NCBI RefSeq assembly: GCF_947489755.1
Contig: NZ_CANLFB010000002.1
Location: 1-64,000 of the forward strand
Length of the DNA stretch: 64,000 bases
Direction: 5' to 3'
DNA from: an uncultured Psychromonas sp.
GTDB taxonomy: Bacteria > Pseudomonadota > Gammaproteobacteria > Enterobacterales > Psychromonadaceae
The notes beneath the pieces were generated by a model. The model was not told where the DNA came from. It ran no database searches and saw nothing but the letters and a program-made list of their open reading frames with translations. How positions within the stretch are numbered: position 1 is the first letter of the stretch; each line of letters begins with the position of its first letter. The position numbers and the translations under genes were made by a program. Below are positions 18,284 to 29,097 of this stretch, piece by piece.

Positions 18284-19282
18284 AAGCTAAGCTTGAATGA
18301 GGTGACTCTTAAGTAAGTATGAACTTCAGAGTTGAACCTGCCTGAGAATAAATGAGTTTATTGACTGTGATATCAATCAGCTCATATCAATTAGCTGTCA
18401 CTTTAAACCGACATCAAGATAGTGAACAATATTTAGTCATTATATTGTTTGCTATCATTGTTAACCCACACCGAATTAAACGTCTTTTTTGACTTTTATT
18501 TATAAATATACATCTTAAATCAGATGTTAAATCTCTTCAAAAATATTTTTTATAAAAAATAAATTTTATAGCAAAAGTTAACTTAGCCTGTTTTTTGGCA
18601 AGTTGTACTTGTAAATAGTTTCCTCTAAAAAATGAAGATATTTTTATACTCATTAAATGTAAGTATAAAAACATTCTTTTATCTCACAAAAAAAGTGATA
18701 TTAATCAGTCTAATATCTAACTTTCAATTATTTTTAATTAAATAGTGATCTTATCTAATCTTATTTACGTATTGTGTTTGGAGTAATCTTATTGTCCTTT
18801 ATTGGCTGTCCTTTTATAGACTTTAATTTTAGTTGCTTTAAAAATTCTAAGTAGAGATATAACAAAGTATTATACGTTTATAGAATTTGCTTTATAATAG
18901 ACTGTTCTTGGAATGCTTATCCTGTATTAGTAGATGTAAGCTATTTTACTTACTATTATTCTCAAATGAGATTAATGATTAAAGAGTGAAATTCTTGTAC
19001 CTCTAGAGGGGTAATTTCATGTTTTGGTTTTCTTTAATTTGACTTTTAATTGGCTTTATTTCAGTTGATGTTGTTAAATTTATTGGAAATAAAGGACAGT
19101 TTTTGAAGAACCTTTGGAAAGTATTTATATCTTTATAAGCTTTCCTGTATTTAATTTGCAAATTAAATATCAGAATGATATTTTTTGCTAAAATAATTAT
19201 TTTTTATTGTGTTTTTTAAGTACTCTTATCTGAATATAAGATGCTTTTTTTGCTCAATTAACTAATCAAATGGAACACCGAT
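18284..19282. other. 1-kb AT-rich gap upstream of ompA-like gene
   Basis: No credible gene is seen in either strand. Contents: a 13-bp direct repeat with one mismatch (18370-18382 and 18384-18396, ATATCAAT-Y-AGCT); an imperfect hairpin at 18987-19019 (outer arms TGAAAT/ATTTCA around CTCTAGAG); and a candidate promoter close to the OmpA gene. Such a long spacer before a porin gene may carry long-leader or small-RNA signals that cannot be proven by eye. Confidence 0.5.
19156..19184 (+). promoter_or_regulatory. Candidate promoter of the ompA-like gene
   Basis: TTGCAA (19156-19161), 17-bp spacer, TATTTT (19179-19184), about 100 bp upstream of the start codon. The match is fair, but in such AT-rich DNA chance matches are common. 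Confidence 0.3.
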
Positions 19283-20338
19283 ATGATGAAACATAAAACC
19301 TCACTTCTTGTTAGCACATTATTACTTACTCAATTTTCTGTTGTTAACGCAGAACAACCTGATGCAGAAACGTTAGTAGGTAATGTTTATGGTGGTATAC
19401 ACGGAGCTTATTTAAAAGCTGATAACGATCGTTTAGGTAGTAGTACGTTTAATCGTGCTGGTGGTTTAGGCGCTGAGTTAGGTTACCGTCTTTCTGCTCC
19501 TGTAGAACTTCGTTTATCTTACACTCGCTTTGAAGCTGAGCTTAAGCGTGGTTCAAACATCCAAGGTATTAACAAATACGGATTAGATGCGCTTTTCTTC
19601 CCTACAGAACAAAATATCTATCTTTTAGCGGGTGTTAACGCTTTAGATTTTAATACTGATACTGAAGCCGCTGTAAATGCTGGTGTTGGTTACCGTCAAT
19701 ACTTCACTGACCAATTTGCTGGTTATGTTGAAGGTAAAGCAAACTACCAATTTGATGACAAGTACACTGATGCTATCGCTCAAGTAGGTGTTGTTTATTT
19801 CTTTGATACTAATAAGAAAGTTGCTCCAGTTAAACCAGAGCCAGTTGCTTACGTTGCACCAGTTGCAATCGATACTGATAAAGATGGCGTTGTTGATGGT
19901 AAAGACCAATGTGCGTCTACACCAATGAACGATAAAGTTGACGAAGTAGGTTGTACTATTTTTGAAAAAGAACGTCTTTCTTACCGTTTGTTAGTTAACT
20001 TTGATAACAACAAAGCTGTTGTAAAATCTGAATACTACTCTGAACTTGCTAAAGTTGCTTCTTTCCTTAAGCAATACCCGCACGTAAACATCACTGTTGA
20101 TGGTTATACTTCTGCAGCAGGTAAAGCGAGCTACAATCAAGCATTATCACAAAAACGTGCTGATGCGATTACTGCTTTACTAACATCTGAATACGGTGTT
20201 GATGCTTCACGTCTTACTGCTATTGGTCACGGTGAAACAAACTTACTTGATACAAGCAACACTGCTGAAGCAAGTAAAATGAATCGTCGTATTGAAATCA
20301 ATATCGAAGAAACTCGTAAAGTAGCTGTTGAACGTTAA
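19283..20338 (+). CDS. OmpA-family outer membrane protein
   Basis: 351 residues. A signal peptide ends near VVNAEQP (about residue 23). Residues about 30-175 form an OmpA-like eight-stranded barrel. Next come a proline/valine hinge (PVKPEPVAYVAPVA), one thrombospondin type-3 calcium-binding-like repeat (DTDKDGVVDGKDQC, about 197-210) and a C-terminal OmpA/MotB domain (about 236-345). In the C-terminal domain the peptidoglycan-binding Asp of the usual GYTD motif is Ser277 (GYTSAAG), while the partner Arg292 15 residues later is kept. Monocistronic, with a strong terminator. Codon use is biased as in a highly expressed gene. Confidence 0.93.
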   Translation: MMKHKTSLLVSTLLLTQFSVVNAEQPDAETLVGNVYGGIHGAYLKADNDRLGSSTFNRAGGLGAELGYRLSAPVELRLSYTRFEAELKRGSNIQGINKYGLDALFFPTEQNIYLLAGVNALDFNTDTEAAVNAGVGYRQYFTDQFAGYVEGKANYQFDDKYTDAIAQVGVVYFFDTNKKVAPVKPEPVAYVAPVAIDTDKDGVVDGKDQCASTPMNDKVDEVGCTIFEKERLSYRLLVNFDNNKAVVKSEYYSELAKVASFLKQYPHVNITVDGYTSAAGKASYNQALSQKRADAITALLTSEYGVDASRLTAIGHGETNLLDTSNTAEASKMNRRIEINIEETRKVAVER

Positions 20339-20356
20339 TATTACTTTATAATTATC

Positions 20357-20389
20357 ACACCCCTAATACGTTAGGGGTGTTTTTCTTTT
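20357..20389 (+). terminator. Terminator of the ompA-like gene
   Basis: A perfect 10-bp stem ACACCCCTAA / TTAGGGGTGT with TACG tetraloop, followed by TTTTCTTTT. A strong intrinsic terminator 18 bp after the stop. Confidence 0.95.
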
Positions 20390-20757
20390 ACTTAAACAAT
20401 ATCATATTCATATCGCTCTTATTTAATCACTCTCTAACGCTTACTCTCCTTCGTGCATTTTAAATATTATTGCGCACTCTATAGACTCATTTTTTTTAAT
20501 TTTTTAATTTAAAAATTAATTTCACATCAAAAAAATATTCACATAATAACTATATTTACTTACGAATTAAAACTAGAATAAATAGTGTGAAAGAAATACT
20601 TGATAAATAAAAGTATACCGCTCTTATTAAAAAACAATTATTTATATGAAAAGTGCATAGGTCATTTTCATTCGATATAACGTCTCTTTCATGACGTATT
20701 ACCTATGGTAATTAACATGATAGATATAAAAAATATGTACTTTAAAGGATTTTAAAC
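20390..20757. other. AT-rich gap before the sensor kinase gene
   Basis: About 370 bp with no gene seen. It presumably carries the promoter of the kinase-response regulator pair, but no element stands out above the AT-rich background. Confidence 0.4.
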
Positions 20758-22656
20758 GTGAACACATTTTCCATTAAGTCTTTAATATTAACGATTATTA
20801 TAAGTTGTGTAGGGATATTAAGTACTTATTCGATTTCGTTAAAAGTTGCGGGTCAATTGAAAACAGAAAGCTATTTAAAAATAGAAAACATAGCAGAGCA
20901 AATTTCTATTCGTTTTCAGGATGCAATTGATAAGTCAGTTAATGATTTACAGGGACTACAAGCTTTTTATAGTGCAAATAAAGAACATCTATCTCAATAT
21001 CAATTTAATCAATATATGAAAGTGTTAAATATAAAAGAGCGTGATTATATTCAAGCACTTAGCTGGGTTCCTTTAGTGAGAGATGGTGAGAGAGAGGAAT
21101 TTGAAAGGTTATTAAGAACTCAAGAGACAAACTTCAACATTACTGAAAAGAATGGTGAAAAGGGATTAGTGACTAGTCAAGTTAAACCTTATTACACCCC
21201 CGTTTCTTACGTTAGTCCTTACGATTTCAATAATCAGGCTATTGGATTTGACTTAAATAGTAATGATATTCGCCGGCATTCCCTGGAGTTAGCTCGAAAT
21301 AGTGGGAAGATGGTGACAACTGCAAAAATTCAATTACTGCAACAATCAACTGATTCAGCCGGTTTTTTAATTATTGCACCTGTTTATAAACAAGGTTTTC
21401 CTACTGATAGTGTTGAGCAACGCATTGATGCTTTATTGGGTTATGCAACTGGTGTATTCAGAATTGCTACCTTGATGGAAAAAGCCAAAGCACGAGCAGA
21501 CACAGAAGGTTTAGAATTAACATTATTAGATATTAATAAAGAAAATGGCAGTTTACTGTATGGGCAAGAAGATAATAATCCTTTCTTTAGTTTTGATTTA
21601 ACTATTCCAGATCGAAAGTGGCAGTTAAATATCTCATTGAATGACGATTTACTAAGCAATATAGAATCTCCTTCAGTTATTAAGTGGATTTTAGCCAGTG
21701 GTATCATCATTAGTTTATTATTAGCATTTGCCGTTTACGCCTTACAAGTTGCTATTCTTAGAGCTAAAAACATTACGATTCTAAGTAATGAATTGCAAGA
21801 TCAAAACAATCGATTAGAAAAGAAAGTCGTTAATAGAACACAATCTTTGGCGGATAAAAATACAGAGCTGAAAGTGAATGTTGTTGAATTAAAATCACAG
21901 AGAGTGTTATTGTCTCGTTTAATGAAAGAAGCGGAAAGTGCTAAAATATTAGCTGAACAACGTTCTATTGATCTTGCTCGTTCAAATAAAGACCTAGATG
22001 ATTTTGCCTACGTTGCATCGCATGATTTAAAAGCACCGTTACGTGGTATTGACCAGTTAGCAACGTGGGTGGTTGAAGATATTGAAGAAGGTAATTTAGA
22101 AGAAATACCTGATCACCTTAAAATGATGCGAAGCCGTATAGGGCGCTTAGAAACATTATTAAGCGACTTGTTAATATATTCTCAAGCTAACCATCAAAAA
22201 AATAGTTTTTCTGACATCAACACGCATGTGTTGGTCAATGATCTATTTATGTTAGTGGCCCCATTAAATGGCTTTACTCTCACTATTCATGGGCAACTAC
22301 CTGCGTTTTCAACATTTCGAGCCCCTTTTGAACAGGTGATAAGAAACTTATTGAGTAATGCCATCAAACATCATCATAAAGACGAAGGAAGTATTGAAGT
22401 CGATTGTGTCGATGCAGGGGACTTTTACCGATTTAGTATTAAAGATGATGGCCCTGGCATTTCATTACAATACCAAGAAGACATATTCAAAATGTTTAAA
22501 ACCTTAAGGCCGCGTGATGAAGCTGAAGGGAGTGGTATGGGACTTGCGTTGATTAAAAAAATTGTTGAGCACTACTCAGGACAGGTCGATATAGAATCTA
22601 ATGAAGGTCAGGGATGTACTTTTTATTTTACTTGGCCAAAAGAAATGAAAGAATAG
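20758..22656 (+). CDS. CHASE-domain sensor histidine kinase
   Basis: 632 residues. An N-terminal membrane anchor (about 8-28) is followed by an extracytoplasmic CHASE domain (about 45-230, with YIQALSWVPLV and the KPYYTPVSYVSP region), a second membrane helix (about 308-330, ending VAIL), a coiled coil (about 335-415) and a phytochrome-type HisKA domain with phosphoacceptor His422 in SHDLKAPLRG. A HATPase domain follows with an N-box NAIKHHHKD and DDGPGIS. It should phosphorylate the single-domain regulator encoded 33 bp downstream. CHASE domains sense small extracellular ligands; this one is not predictable. The start is GTG with AAAGGA upstream. Confidence 0.9.
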   Translation: MNTFSIKSLILTIIISCVGILSTYSISLKVAGQLKTESYLKIENIAEQISIRFQDAIDKSVNDLQGLQAFYSANKEHLSQYQFNQYMKVLNIKERDYIQALSWVPLVRDGEREEFERLLRTQETNFNITEKNGEKGLVTSQVKPYYTPVSYVSPYDFNNQAIGFDLNSNDIRRHSLELARNSGKMVTTAKIQLLQQSTDSAGFLIIAPVYKQGFPTDSVEQRIDALLGYATGVFRIATLMEKAKARADTEGLELTLLDINKENGSLLYGQEDNNPFFSFDLTIPDRKWQLNISLNDDLLSNIESPSVIKWILASGIIISLLLAFAVYALQVAILRAKNITILSNELQDQNNRLEKKVVNRTQSLADKNTELKVNVVELKSQRVLLSRLMKEAESAKILAEQRSIDLARSNKDLDDFAYVASHDLKAPLRGIDQLATWVVEDIEEGNLEEIPDHLKMMRSRIGRLETLLSDLLIYSQANHQKNSFSDINTHVLVNDLFMLVAPLNGFTLTIHGQLPAFSTFRAPFEQVIRNLLSNAIKHHHKDEGSIEVDCVDAGDFYRFSIKDDGPGISLQYQEDIFKMFKTLRPRDEAEGSGMGLALIKKIVEHYSGQVDIESNEGQGCTFYFTWPKEMKE

Positions 22657-22689
22657 CGACATCATTAACAAACGCAGAGGTTAAACATC

Positions 22690-23115
22690 ATGAGCACAGA
22701 TTATAATGAAGTCAGCATATTATTAGTAGAAGACGATGATATTGATGCTAAAGCGGTTGAAAGAGGTTTTAAGAAGCTTAAATTAGCTAACCCAATCGTT
22801 AGAACAAAAAATGGATTAGAAGCACTAGAACTATTGAGAGATCCAGATTCAGTACAGCGACCTTATTTAATTTTATTAGACCTTAATATGCCAATTATGG
22901 GTGGCATAGAGTTTCTAAAAATTATACGCCAGGATGAAGACTTAAAAAATACGATTATTTTTGTTCTGACAACCTCATCTGCAGACGAAGATTTGGTCGC
23001 TGCATACAACGAAAATATAGCTGGATATATTGTTAAATCAGATGTGAAAGGTGGATTTGATAAAGTAATCCAACTACTTGATTGTTATTGGCGCGTTGTG
23101 ATGCTGCCAAAATGA
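22690..23115 (+). CDS. Single-domain response regulator (Rcp1-like)
   Basis: 141 residues consisting only of a receiver domain. The acidic pair is in VEDDDIDAK, the phosphoacceptor is Asp64 in LLDLNMPIMGG, the switch Thr/Ser is in VLTTSSADED and the conserved Lys in YIVKSD. It belongs to the Rcp1-like group that pairs with phytochrome-type kinases, and sits immediately after the CHASE kinase with an AGAGG ribosome site. With no output domain it must act by protein contact, possibly on the downstream GGDEF/EAL or CheB-CheR fusion proteins. Confidence 0.92.
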   Translation: MSTDYNEVSILLVEDDDIDAKAVERGFKKLKLANPIVRTKNGLEALELLRDPDSVQRPYLILLDLNMPIMGGIEFLKIIRQDEDLKNTIIFVLTTSSADEDLVAAYNENIAGYIVKSDVKGGFDKVIQLLDCYWRVVMLPK

Positions 23116-23294
23116 TTTGAGTGGCGACAAAAATATTGCTAGCTAGTATTGTTTATAAATTTTTATAAAAATAGATTTTAAAACGTTAATTTGATCTTTT
23201 TTTCATCTAGTTCGTATTGTCACTATTGATAGTCTTATCGTAATACAATTTTTCGTTAAAAATATTATAAATTTCTTAACATGTCAGAGGTAGT

Positions 23295-23585
23295 GTGAAA
23301 TCACAACAAATAAGTAAATCAGATAACTACATCCTTGAACATTGTGTTGATAAATTAGCAAGAATAAACAATTCAGATTATGCGATTGGTTTTTTAGTTG
23401 ATGACAATTCATCTCCTTATTTAATCAATGTTGATTCACAAACAGTTTCTGCCCCTGAGTTACTCTTTGAGCCTATCAAACATAAATTGAATAAAGATTT
23501 AATCGATTATTTCTCAGACAAACCGTGTTTATTAAACGATTTTTTTGTTATGAAGGGCATGAAAGTCTCTATGATGACTTATTGA
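23295..23585 (+). pseudogene. N-terminal piece of a frameshifted PAS-GGDEF-EAL gene
   Basis: The gene begins at GTG 23295 with AGAGG upstream and reads in this frame to NDFF, residue 84. It then hits a T7 run (23540-23546) after which the coding signal continues in the -1 frame (CYEGHESLYDDLLNNEY and onward). In the original frame translation ends 13 codons later at TGA 23583-23585. If the run had eight T, the two parts would join into one protein of about 864 residues. The heptamer T-TTT-TTT is in the right phase for -1 ribosomal slippage, but no stimulatory structure is evident. A sequencing or replication indel is the simplest explanation. Confidence 0.75.
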
Positions 23586-25888
23586 ATAATGAGTACATTG
23601 ATAACCTACGTTATATTCCAATTGGTGAAGGTAGTGAGCTATATGCGATTGTTATTTTAATCAATGTAGATCTTTCTGTGCGTTCAAAAGATCTCATTGA
23701 TGTGACTCCTTTTTTATTAGCCACTATTACTTTACTTAAAAATAAAAAGCGTGCTACCAAAGCAATACCAATTAAAGCGCGTAATGATCTCACATCAAAG
23801 ACGTTCCAAGATCAAGGACAAAAGATCTTAGACTCTATGCTAAAAAATACATTCCACCCTGCGTTTCTTTTTAATGATGAATTTCAAATCTTAAAGTCAA
23901 ATCTGGCTGCTCATCGTTTATTTAATTCAAATTTAGAACGTGGTTGGCCAGTGATGGATAAACTGATCAACAACACATTACCTAGTATTGCATTTCGTTT
24001 ATTAACTTCTATCAGTAAACTCTCTTTTTTAGGGCATCTTGATAAGCAACAATGGCAAAATGTTACGTTAGTCTTAAATTCATATCAGTCTGTTACCGTC
24101 GATATTCATTTGTTTGATATCGTTTACTTTGGACGTCAATGTTTTGGTTTAATGATTAACGAAAAAACAGAAGTCGATGTGAATCATGAAGTCTATAACG
24201 CAAGTTTACAGCGCTTTAATGCGTTAACGAGTGTTGTACCGATGGCTATATTACAAATGGATAAAGACTTCAATTGTTCATATGTTAATAAAACCTGGGC
24301 TAAATATACTAACCAAAATACTCAACAATCACTAGGAAAAGGCTGGCTATCATCTATAAAGACCTTAGATGCAGATGAGATATTATCCGAAGTGATTCGA
24401 TCCATTTCTCACTCAAATAGTTTTAAAGGTGAAATTGAGTTAATTACTGTTGCAGAACAAGGGTTGTGGGTTTCCATAAACGCAGTTGGGTTGTTTAATG
24501 ATCGCTTTGAATTAACCGGTTTAATTTTGACTATGTCTGATATTTCAGATGAGCGTTCAAACTCCCAAAAACTACAAAAAATGGCTAATTATGACCATTT
24601 GACTGGATTATCTAACCGTGCATTTTTTACCGATAGATTAACCTTAGCATTAGCGCGTGTACCTCGTCATGGCATCACTGCACTGATGTTTTTAGATTTA
24701 GATCGTTTTAAAAATATCAACGATACATTAGGGCATCACGTTGGCGATATTGTTATTCAAGAGGTGGCTGAACGTTTAAAAACAGTAGTAAGAGACGAAG
24801 ATTCAATTGCTCGGTTAGGTGGTGATGAGTTCGCTATTATTTTTACCGATATCTCATCTGAAAGTGTTATCTCTCCCATTGCCGCTAAAATAGTTAGTGC
24901 TATTAATTTACCTTTTACTATCGAAAGTAAAAATATGATTTTATCTTGCAGTATTGGTGTGTCAATTGCGACTGAGCATAATGTACTGCCAGCAGATATA
25001 TTAAGAAAAGCGGATTTAGCTTTATATAAAGCAAAGGACTCAGGACGAAATCAATTTTGTTTTTATGATCCTGTTCTTGAGAAAGATTTATCGTTATTAC
25101 ATTATTTGACTGATGACTTAAATCATCCACAAAAAACCGGATTTTCTTTTGTTTTTCAGCCATTAATGGATGCAACAGACGATAGTATTATGGGGTTTGA
25201 AGTCTTAGCAAGATGGTCAAATTCTGAAATGGGTATCATCGGGCCAGATATTTTTATTAAAACAATGGAAGATAATGGCTTAATACAAAATTTTTCAGAA
25301 TGGTTGTTTTATGAAGTCATTATACAAGTTAAATTGTGGATCGCTGAGGGGTTACTTTCTTCACCTCAAAAAGTAGCCATTAACTTATCTGTGAAGCAGT
25401 TACATTTAATTGAATTTGCTGATTCTATTCTTTCTTTATTCAAAAAAGAAAAAATAGACCCTAGTTGGTTTACGCTAGAAGTCACTGAAACTGCCTTTAT
25501 ACAGGATCCGGCCATCGCAGGACAAAATTTAAGAACCTTGAAAGCTGCAGGTTTTTTAATTGCATTGGATGACTTTGGTACGGGTTATTCCTCATTGGGA
25601 TTATTACGACAAATGCCGCTTAACTATATAAAAATAGATCGCAGTTTTATACAGGATATTCTTAATGATAACGAAGCAGAAAAAATTGTTTTAGCTATTA
25701 TTAGTTTAGGGAAAATGTTGGAGTTAGGCCTAATAGCAGAAGGCGTTGAAGATATAAAAACCAAAGAATGGTTAGTAGCCCAAGGCTGCATATGCCACCA
25801 AGGCTATTATTTTCATAAACCCTTATCAATAAACAAGACAAGTGAATTATTAAAATATCATCAAAAAATCGAATTATTGCCAAATTAG
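23525..25888 (+). CDS. PAS-GGDEF-EAL cyclic-di-GMP enzyme, main part of frameshifted gene
   Basis: This is the main body of the gene begun at 23295; the GTG at 23525 is only the first in-frame start, and the real junction is at 23540-23546. Domains: an N-terminal sensory region; PAS (about 235-350 of this frame); a GGDEF domain with intact RLGGDEF and an upstream RDED I-site; and an EAL domain with the variant signature EVLARW but conserved IDRSFI, DDFGTGYSS and AEGVE. It could both make and degrade c-di-GMP. It lies in tandem with the kinase/regulator genes and CheB-CheR fusion on the same strand. Confidence 0.85.
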   Translation: MFIKRFFCYEGHESLYDDLLNNEYIDNLRYIPIGEGSELYAIVILINVDLSVRSKDLIDVTPFLLATITLLKNKKRATKAIPIKARNDLTSKTFQDQGQKILDSMLKNTFHPAFLFNDEFQILKSNLAAHRLFNSNLERGWPVMDKLINNTLPSIAFRLLTSISKLSFLGHLDKQQWQNVTLVLNSYQSVTVDIHLFDIVYFGRQCFGLMINEKTEVDVNHEVYNASLQRFNALTSVVPMAILQMDKDFNCSYVNKTWAKYTNQNTQQSLGKGWLSSIKTLDADEILSEVIRSISHSNSFKGEIELITVAEQGLWVSINAVGLFNDRFELTGLILTMSDISDERSNSQKLQKMANYDHLTGLSNRAFFTDRLTLALARVPRHGITALMFLDLDRFKNINDTLGHHVGDIVIQEVAERLKTVVRDEDSIARLGGDEFAIIFTDISSESVISPIAAKIVSAINLPFTIESKNMILSCSIGVSIATEHNVLPADILRKADLALYKAKDSGRNQFCFYDPVLEKDLSLLHYLTDDLNHPQKTGFSFVFQPLMDATDDSIMGFEVLARWSNSEMGIIGPDIFIKTMEDNGLIQNFSEWLFYEVIIQVKLWIAEGLLSSPQKVAINLSVKQLHLIEFADSILSLFKKEKIDPSWFTLEVTETAFIQDPAIAGQNLRTLKAAGFLIALDDFGTGYSSLGLLRQMPLNYIKIDRSFIQDILNDNEAEKIVLAIISLGKMLELGLIAEGVEDIKTKEWLVAQGCICHQGYYFHKPLSINKTSELLKYHQKIELLPN
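23540..23546 (+). other. T7 frameshift site (U-UUU-UUU)
   Basis: Seven consecutive T, with the zero frame read as GAT-TTT-TTT-GTT and the downstream protein in the -1 frame. It matches the canonical -1 slippage heptamer by phase. Confidence 0.7.
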
Positions 25889-25973
25889 TAGTAGTATTTG
25901 TTATATAGAACGACATTATTTTAAGCATTGTTCGTCAAGTTAGTTAATCTAAATTATTTATAGTGAGAGACAT

Positions 25974-28900
25974 GTGACCCAGACAGAAAAGAAAGAAAAC
26001 TTACCTCCATCGCATGTTGTTGGTATTGGTACTTCTGCGGGAGGATTGGAAGCATTACAGGAATTCTTTGGTAATCTACCGAGTGATACTGGTGCTACGT
26101 ATATAGTTGTACAACATCTTTCACCTGATTATAAAAGTATGATGTCTGAGTTATTAACCAAACATACAGATATGCCTATTTTTGAAGTTGCAGACAGTAT
26201 TGTCATTGAATCTAACGCTATCTATCTAATGCCTCCACGTAAAAACATGTTGATCACTGAAGGTAAGTTATTACTCTCGGATCAAATGCCTGATCGACTA
26301 CCTCATTTATCCATTGATGTTTTTTTACGCTCGCTAGCCGAAGATCAGCAACATAAAGGGATTGGTATCATATTATCAGGGACTGGGACTGATGGTACCC
26401 GTGGCATTCGTGCTATGAAAGAAGCAGGTGGTTTAGTGGTTGTTCAAAAACCAGATTCAGCGAAATTTGATGGTATGCCAACCAATGCCTATCAAACAGG
26501 TTTAGCGGATATGGTATTAACGCCAAGAGAGATGGGGAAAAATTTAGTTAATTTTATAAATCATCCTTCAATAAAAGGGGATTTACCTGTTAGCTCTTTT
26601 ACTGCCTCGGATGGTGATAATGAAACCTTGGGCGAAATTTTTCAATTATTAAAAAAACAATCATCAATTAATTTTGCTTTATATAAACCATCAACCGTTT
26701 CTCGCCGAATTGAAAGACGATTAGGTATTAATCAATTAAAAACCTTAGATGCTTATCTGCGTTTACTTATTGACTCACCCCGTGAAGTCTCGACTTTAAG
26801 TAAAGAATTATTAATCAACGTAACTCGTTTTTTCAGAGATGATGAAGCGTTTGACAAATTAACAACGGTTGCAGTACATAAAGTATTAACTTCTGGAAAT
26901 GGTACTGACCCGATTCGTCTTTGGATTGCTGGTTGTTCGTCTGGTGAAGAGGCGTATTCAATCGCAATATTATTTGATGAAGCGAAAGAAAAGTATCAAA
27001 TAGATCGCCGCGTTAAAATTTTTGCAACTGACGTTGATGAAGATGCTATCGCTGAAGCAAGTGCAGGTGTCTATGCTGCTGAAATCATTCAAGATATTTC
27101 TAAGGAAAGAATAGAGAAATATTTTGAACCGACTGGCAATGCTTATGTGGTGTCATCTAAATTACGTAAAATGGTTATTTTTGCTCAACATAATATGATT
27201 GAAGATCCACCTTTCTCAAATATTAATTTATTGAGTTGTCGTAATGCATTAATTTATTTTCAACATCCTGCTCAGCAAAAAGTATTTTTATCTTTTTATT
27301 TTGCATTACAACAACATGGATTTTTATTCTTAGGCAATTCTGAGTCATTGGGTGAAATGGCTGTTCACTTTGAAGTGGTTGACGAGCGTACGCGTATTTT
27401 TCAAAAAGTGAATGCGGCAAGGCTTCCATTAAAACAACCTTCGACACTTAAGCATACTATTAGTGCGCCTATTATTTCCAAGAATTCTATTGCTCATGCT
27501 AATCCTGCTCGAATGGTTATTAATAATAAATATAATACGGTCATGGAGCGTCTGATAGAGCATTATTCACCTGATAGTATTGTATTAAATGATAACTTTG
27601 ATGCAGTACATGTTTATGGTGAGGTCACTCGTTACACTAAAGGTTTAGGACGTGGCAAGGTAAGTATTAATATTAAAGATATGATCTGTGATGATTTAGC
27701 GGTCGCTGTTTCTACTGCGTTATACCGTAGTGAAAAAAATCAAGAAGATGTTTTTTATAGTGATGTAGCTTGTACGTTGGATGGTGTCTCTACGTTTATC
27801 GACTTAGCTGTATTTATGGTTAAACAAAGTGACCACCAATCATCTCCTCGCTCATATATTCTTCAATTTATTATGCAAGATAAAGTGGGGATGGCTAGGA
27901 AGTCACCTAAATCGATTACCTTTGATGGAGGCGAGCAATCACTTCAGCGTATCTATGATTTAGAACAAGAGTTAATTAAAAAACAAGAGCATTTGCAAGT
28001 TACGGTTGAAGAATTAGAAACCACTAATGAAGAGTTACAATCGGCAAATGAAGAGTTGATGTCTTCAAATGAAGAGTTACAAAGTACTAATGAAGAATTA
28101 CAGTCTGTTAATGAAGAATTGTATACAGTAAACAGCGAATACCAAGAAAAAATAACTCAGCTTACAGAAGCTAATATGGATTTAGATAATGTTATCAACT
28201 CGACTAATATTGGTATTCTTTTCTTAGATGAGCATTTAACTATTCGTAAATATACGCCTCATTCAGCTAATTATATTAACCTACGTACGTCAGATATCGG
28301 GCGTCCAATTCATCATATCTCACATGAATTGGATTATAGTGATTTCTTGACTGAAATTGGTAATGTCAGTATTAATGGTGTGATTGTAGAGCAAGATATT
28401 CTTACTAAATCAGGTGAGCCGGCTCTAATACGCATGGCACCTTATACCGTTAATGATGATGAATCAGTCTCTCAACAGGGGGTGTTAATTACTATTACTA
28501 ACATATCTCGATTGAAGTTTGTTGAAAATGCATTAACGAAGGCACAACAACAGTTTAAAACGTTATTACTTAATCGCTCTAAACGATTACATCACCGTAT
28601 CGAAATGAACCAGCATGTGACAGTGATGGTTATTGATGATGATGCAATTGACCGGTTACGAGTACAAAGGTACTTCAAAGAGTCTGAAGATCGCTCATAT
28701 ACGATTGTAGAAGCTAAAACATTAGAAGAAGCGATAGAACTTGCTGGAAGAATGAAAGTTGACGTGTGCTTATTAGATTATCAATTAGGTGCCAATACAG
28801 CTGAAGACTTTGTTAAAGCAATGAAAGATAAAAATGTAGATACGCCTATTATATTATTATCTGGGCAAAATGAATCGATAATGGATAAAGAGTTTTTATC

Positions 28901-29042
28901 AAATGAAATTATTGATGTAATTAGTAAAGACGATTTATCAAAACCGTTATTAATTCGCAGTATTGACTATGTGTTAGAGCGTAAAGAAATCAAAGATATT
29001 GTACAAAAATTTGAAGTGCCAAAAGATAATAAATTTAACTGA
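25974..29042 (+). CDS. CheB-CheR-PAS-REC fusion protein
   Basis: 1022 residues. A CheB methylesterase domain (about 13-200) has Ser21 (GTSAGG), His48 (VQHLSP) and Asp140 (GTGTDG) and no N-terminal receiver. A CheR methyltransferase domain (about 210-475) has the RFFRD segment, [23 protein letters not shown] and ARNALIYF-like [13 protein letters not shown] long coiled coil (about 660-720) is built of [12 protein letters not shown]-type heptads. A PAS domain follows (about 735-850), then a C-terminal receiver with VIDDDAID and the phosphoacceptor in LLDYQLG. The usual family relatives end in a histidine kinase; here a receiver takes its place. GTG start. No chemoreceptor gene is nearby, so it may signal rather than modify receptors. 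Confidence 0.9.
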   Translation: MTQTEKKENLPPSHVVGIGTSAGGLEALQEFFGNLPSDTGATYIVVQHLSPDYKSMMSELLTKHTDMPIFEVADSIVIESNAIYLMPPRKNMLITEGKLLLSDQMPDRLPHLSIDVFLRSLAEDQQHKGIGIILSGTGTDGTRGIRAMKEAGGLVVVQKPDSAKFDGMPTNAYQTGLADMVLTPREMGKNLVNFINHPSIKGDLPVSSFTASDGDNETLGEIFQLLKKQSSINFALYKPSTVSRRIERRLGINQLKTLDAYLRLLIDSPREVSTLSKELLINVTRFFRDDEAFDKLTTVAVHKVLTSGNGTDPIRLWIAGCSSGEEAYSIAILFDEAKEKYQIDRRVKIFATDVDEDAIAEASAGVYAAEIIQDISKERIEKYFEPTGNAYVVSSKLRKMVIFAQHNMIEDPPFSNINLLSCRNALIYFQHPAQQKVFLSFYFALQQHGFLFLGNSESLGEMAVHFEVVDERTRIFQKVNAARLPLKQPSTLKHTISAPIISKNSIAHANPARMVINNKYNTVMERLIEHYSPDSIVLNDNFDAVHVYGEVTRYTKGLGRGKVSINIKDMICDDLAVAVSTALYRSEKNQEDVFYSDVACTLDGVSTFIDLAVFMVKQSDHQSSPRSYILQFIMQDKVGMARKSPKSITFDGGEQSLQRIYDLEQELIKKQEHLQVTVEELETTNEELQSANEELMSSNEELQSTNEELQSVNEELYTVNSEYQEKITQLTEANMDLDNVINSTNIGILFLDEHLTIRKYTPHSANYINLRTSDIGRPIHHISHELDYSDFLTEIGNVSINGVIVEQDILTKSGEPALIRMAPYTVNDDESVSQQGVLITITNISRLKFVENALTKAQQQFKTLLLNRSKRLHHRIEMNQHVTVMVIDDDAIDRLRVQRYFKESEDRSYTIVEAKTLEEAIELAGRMKVDVCLLDYQLGANTAEDFVKAMKDKNVDTPIILLSGQNESIMDKEFLSNEIIDVISKDDLSKPLLIRSIDYVLERKEIKDIVQKFEVPKDNKFN

Positions 29043-29097
29043 TTCATTGAGTTCTATTAATCTAATATTAGGTTTAATATCTTTATAAGTAGATTTG

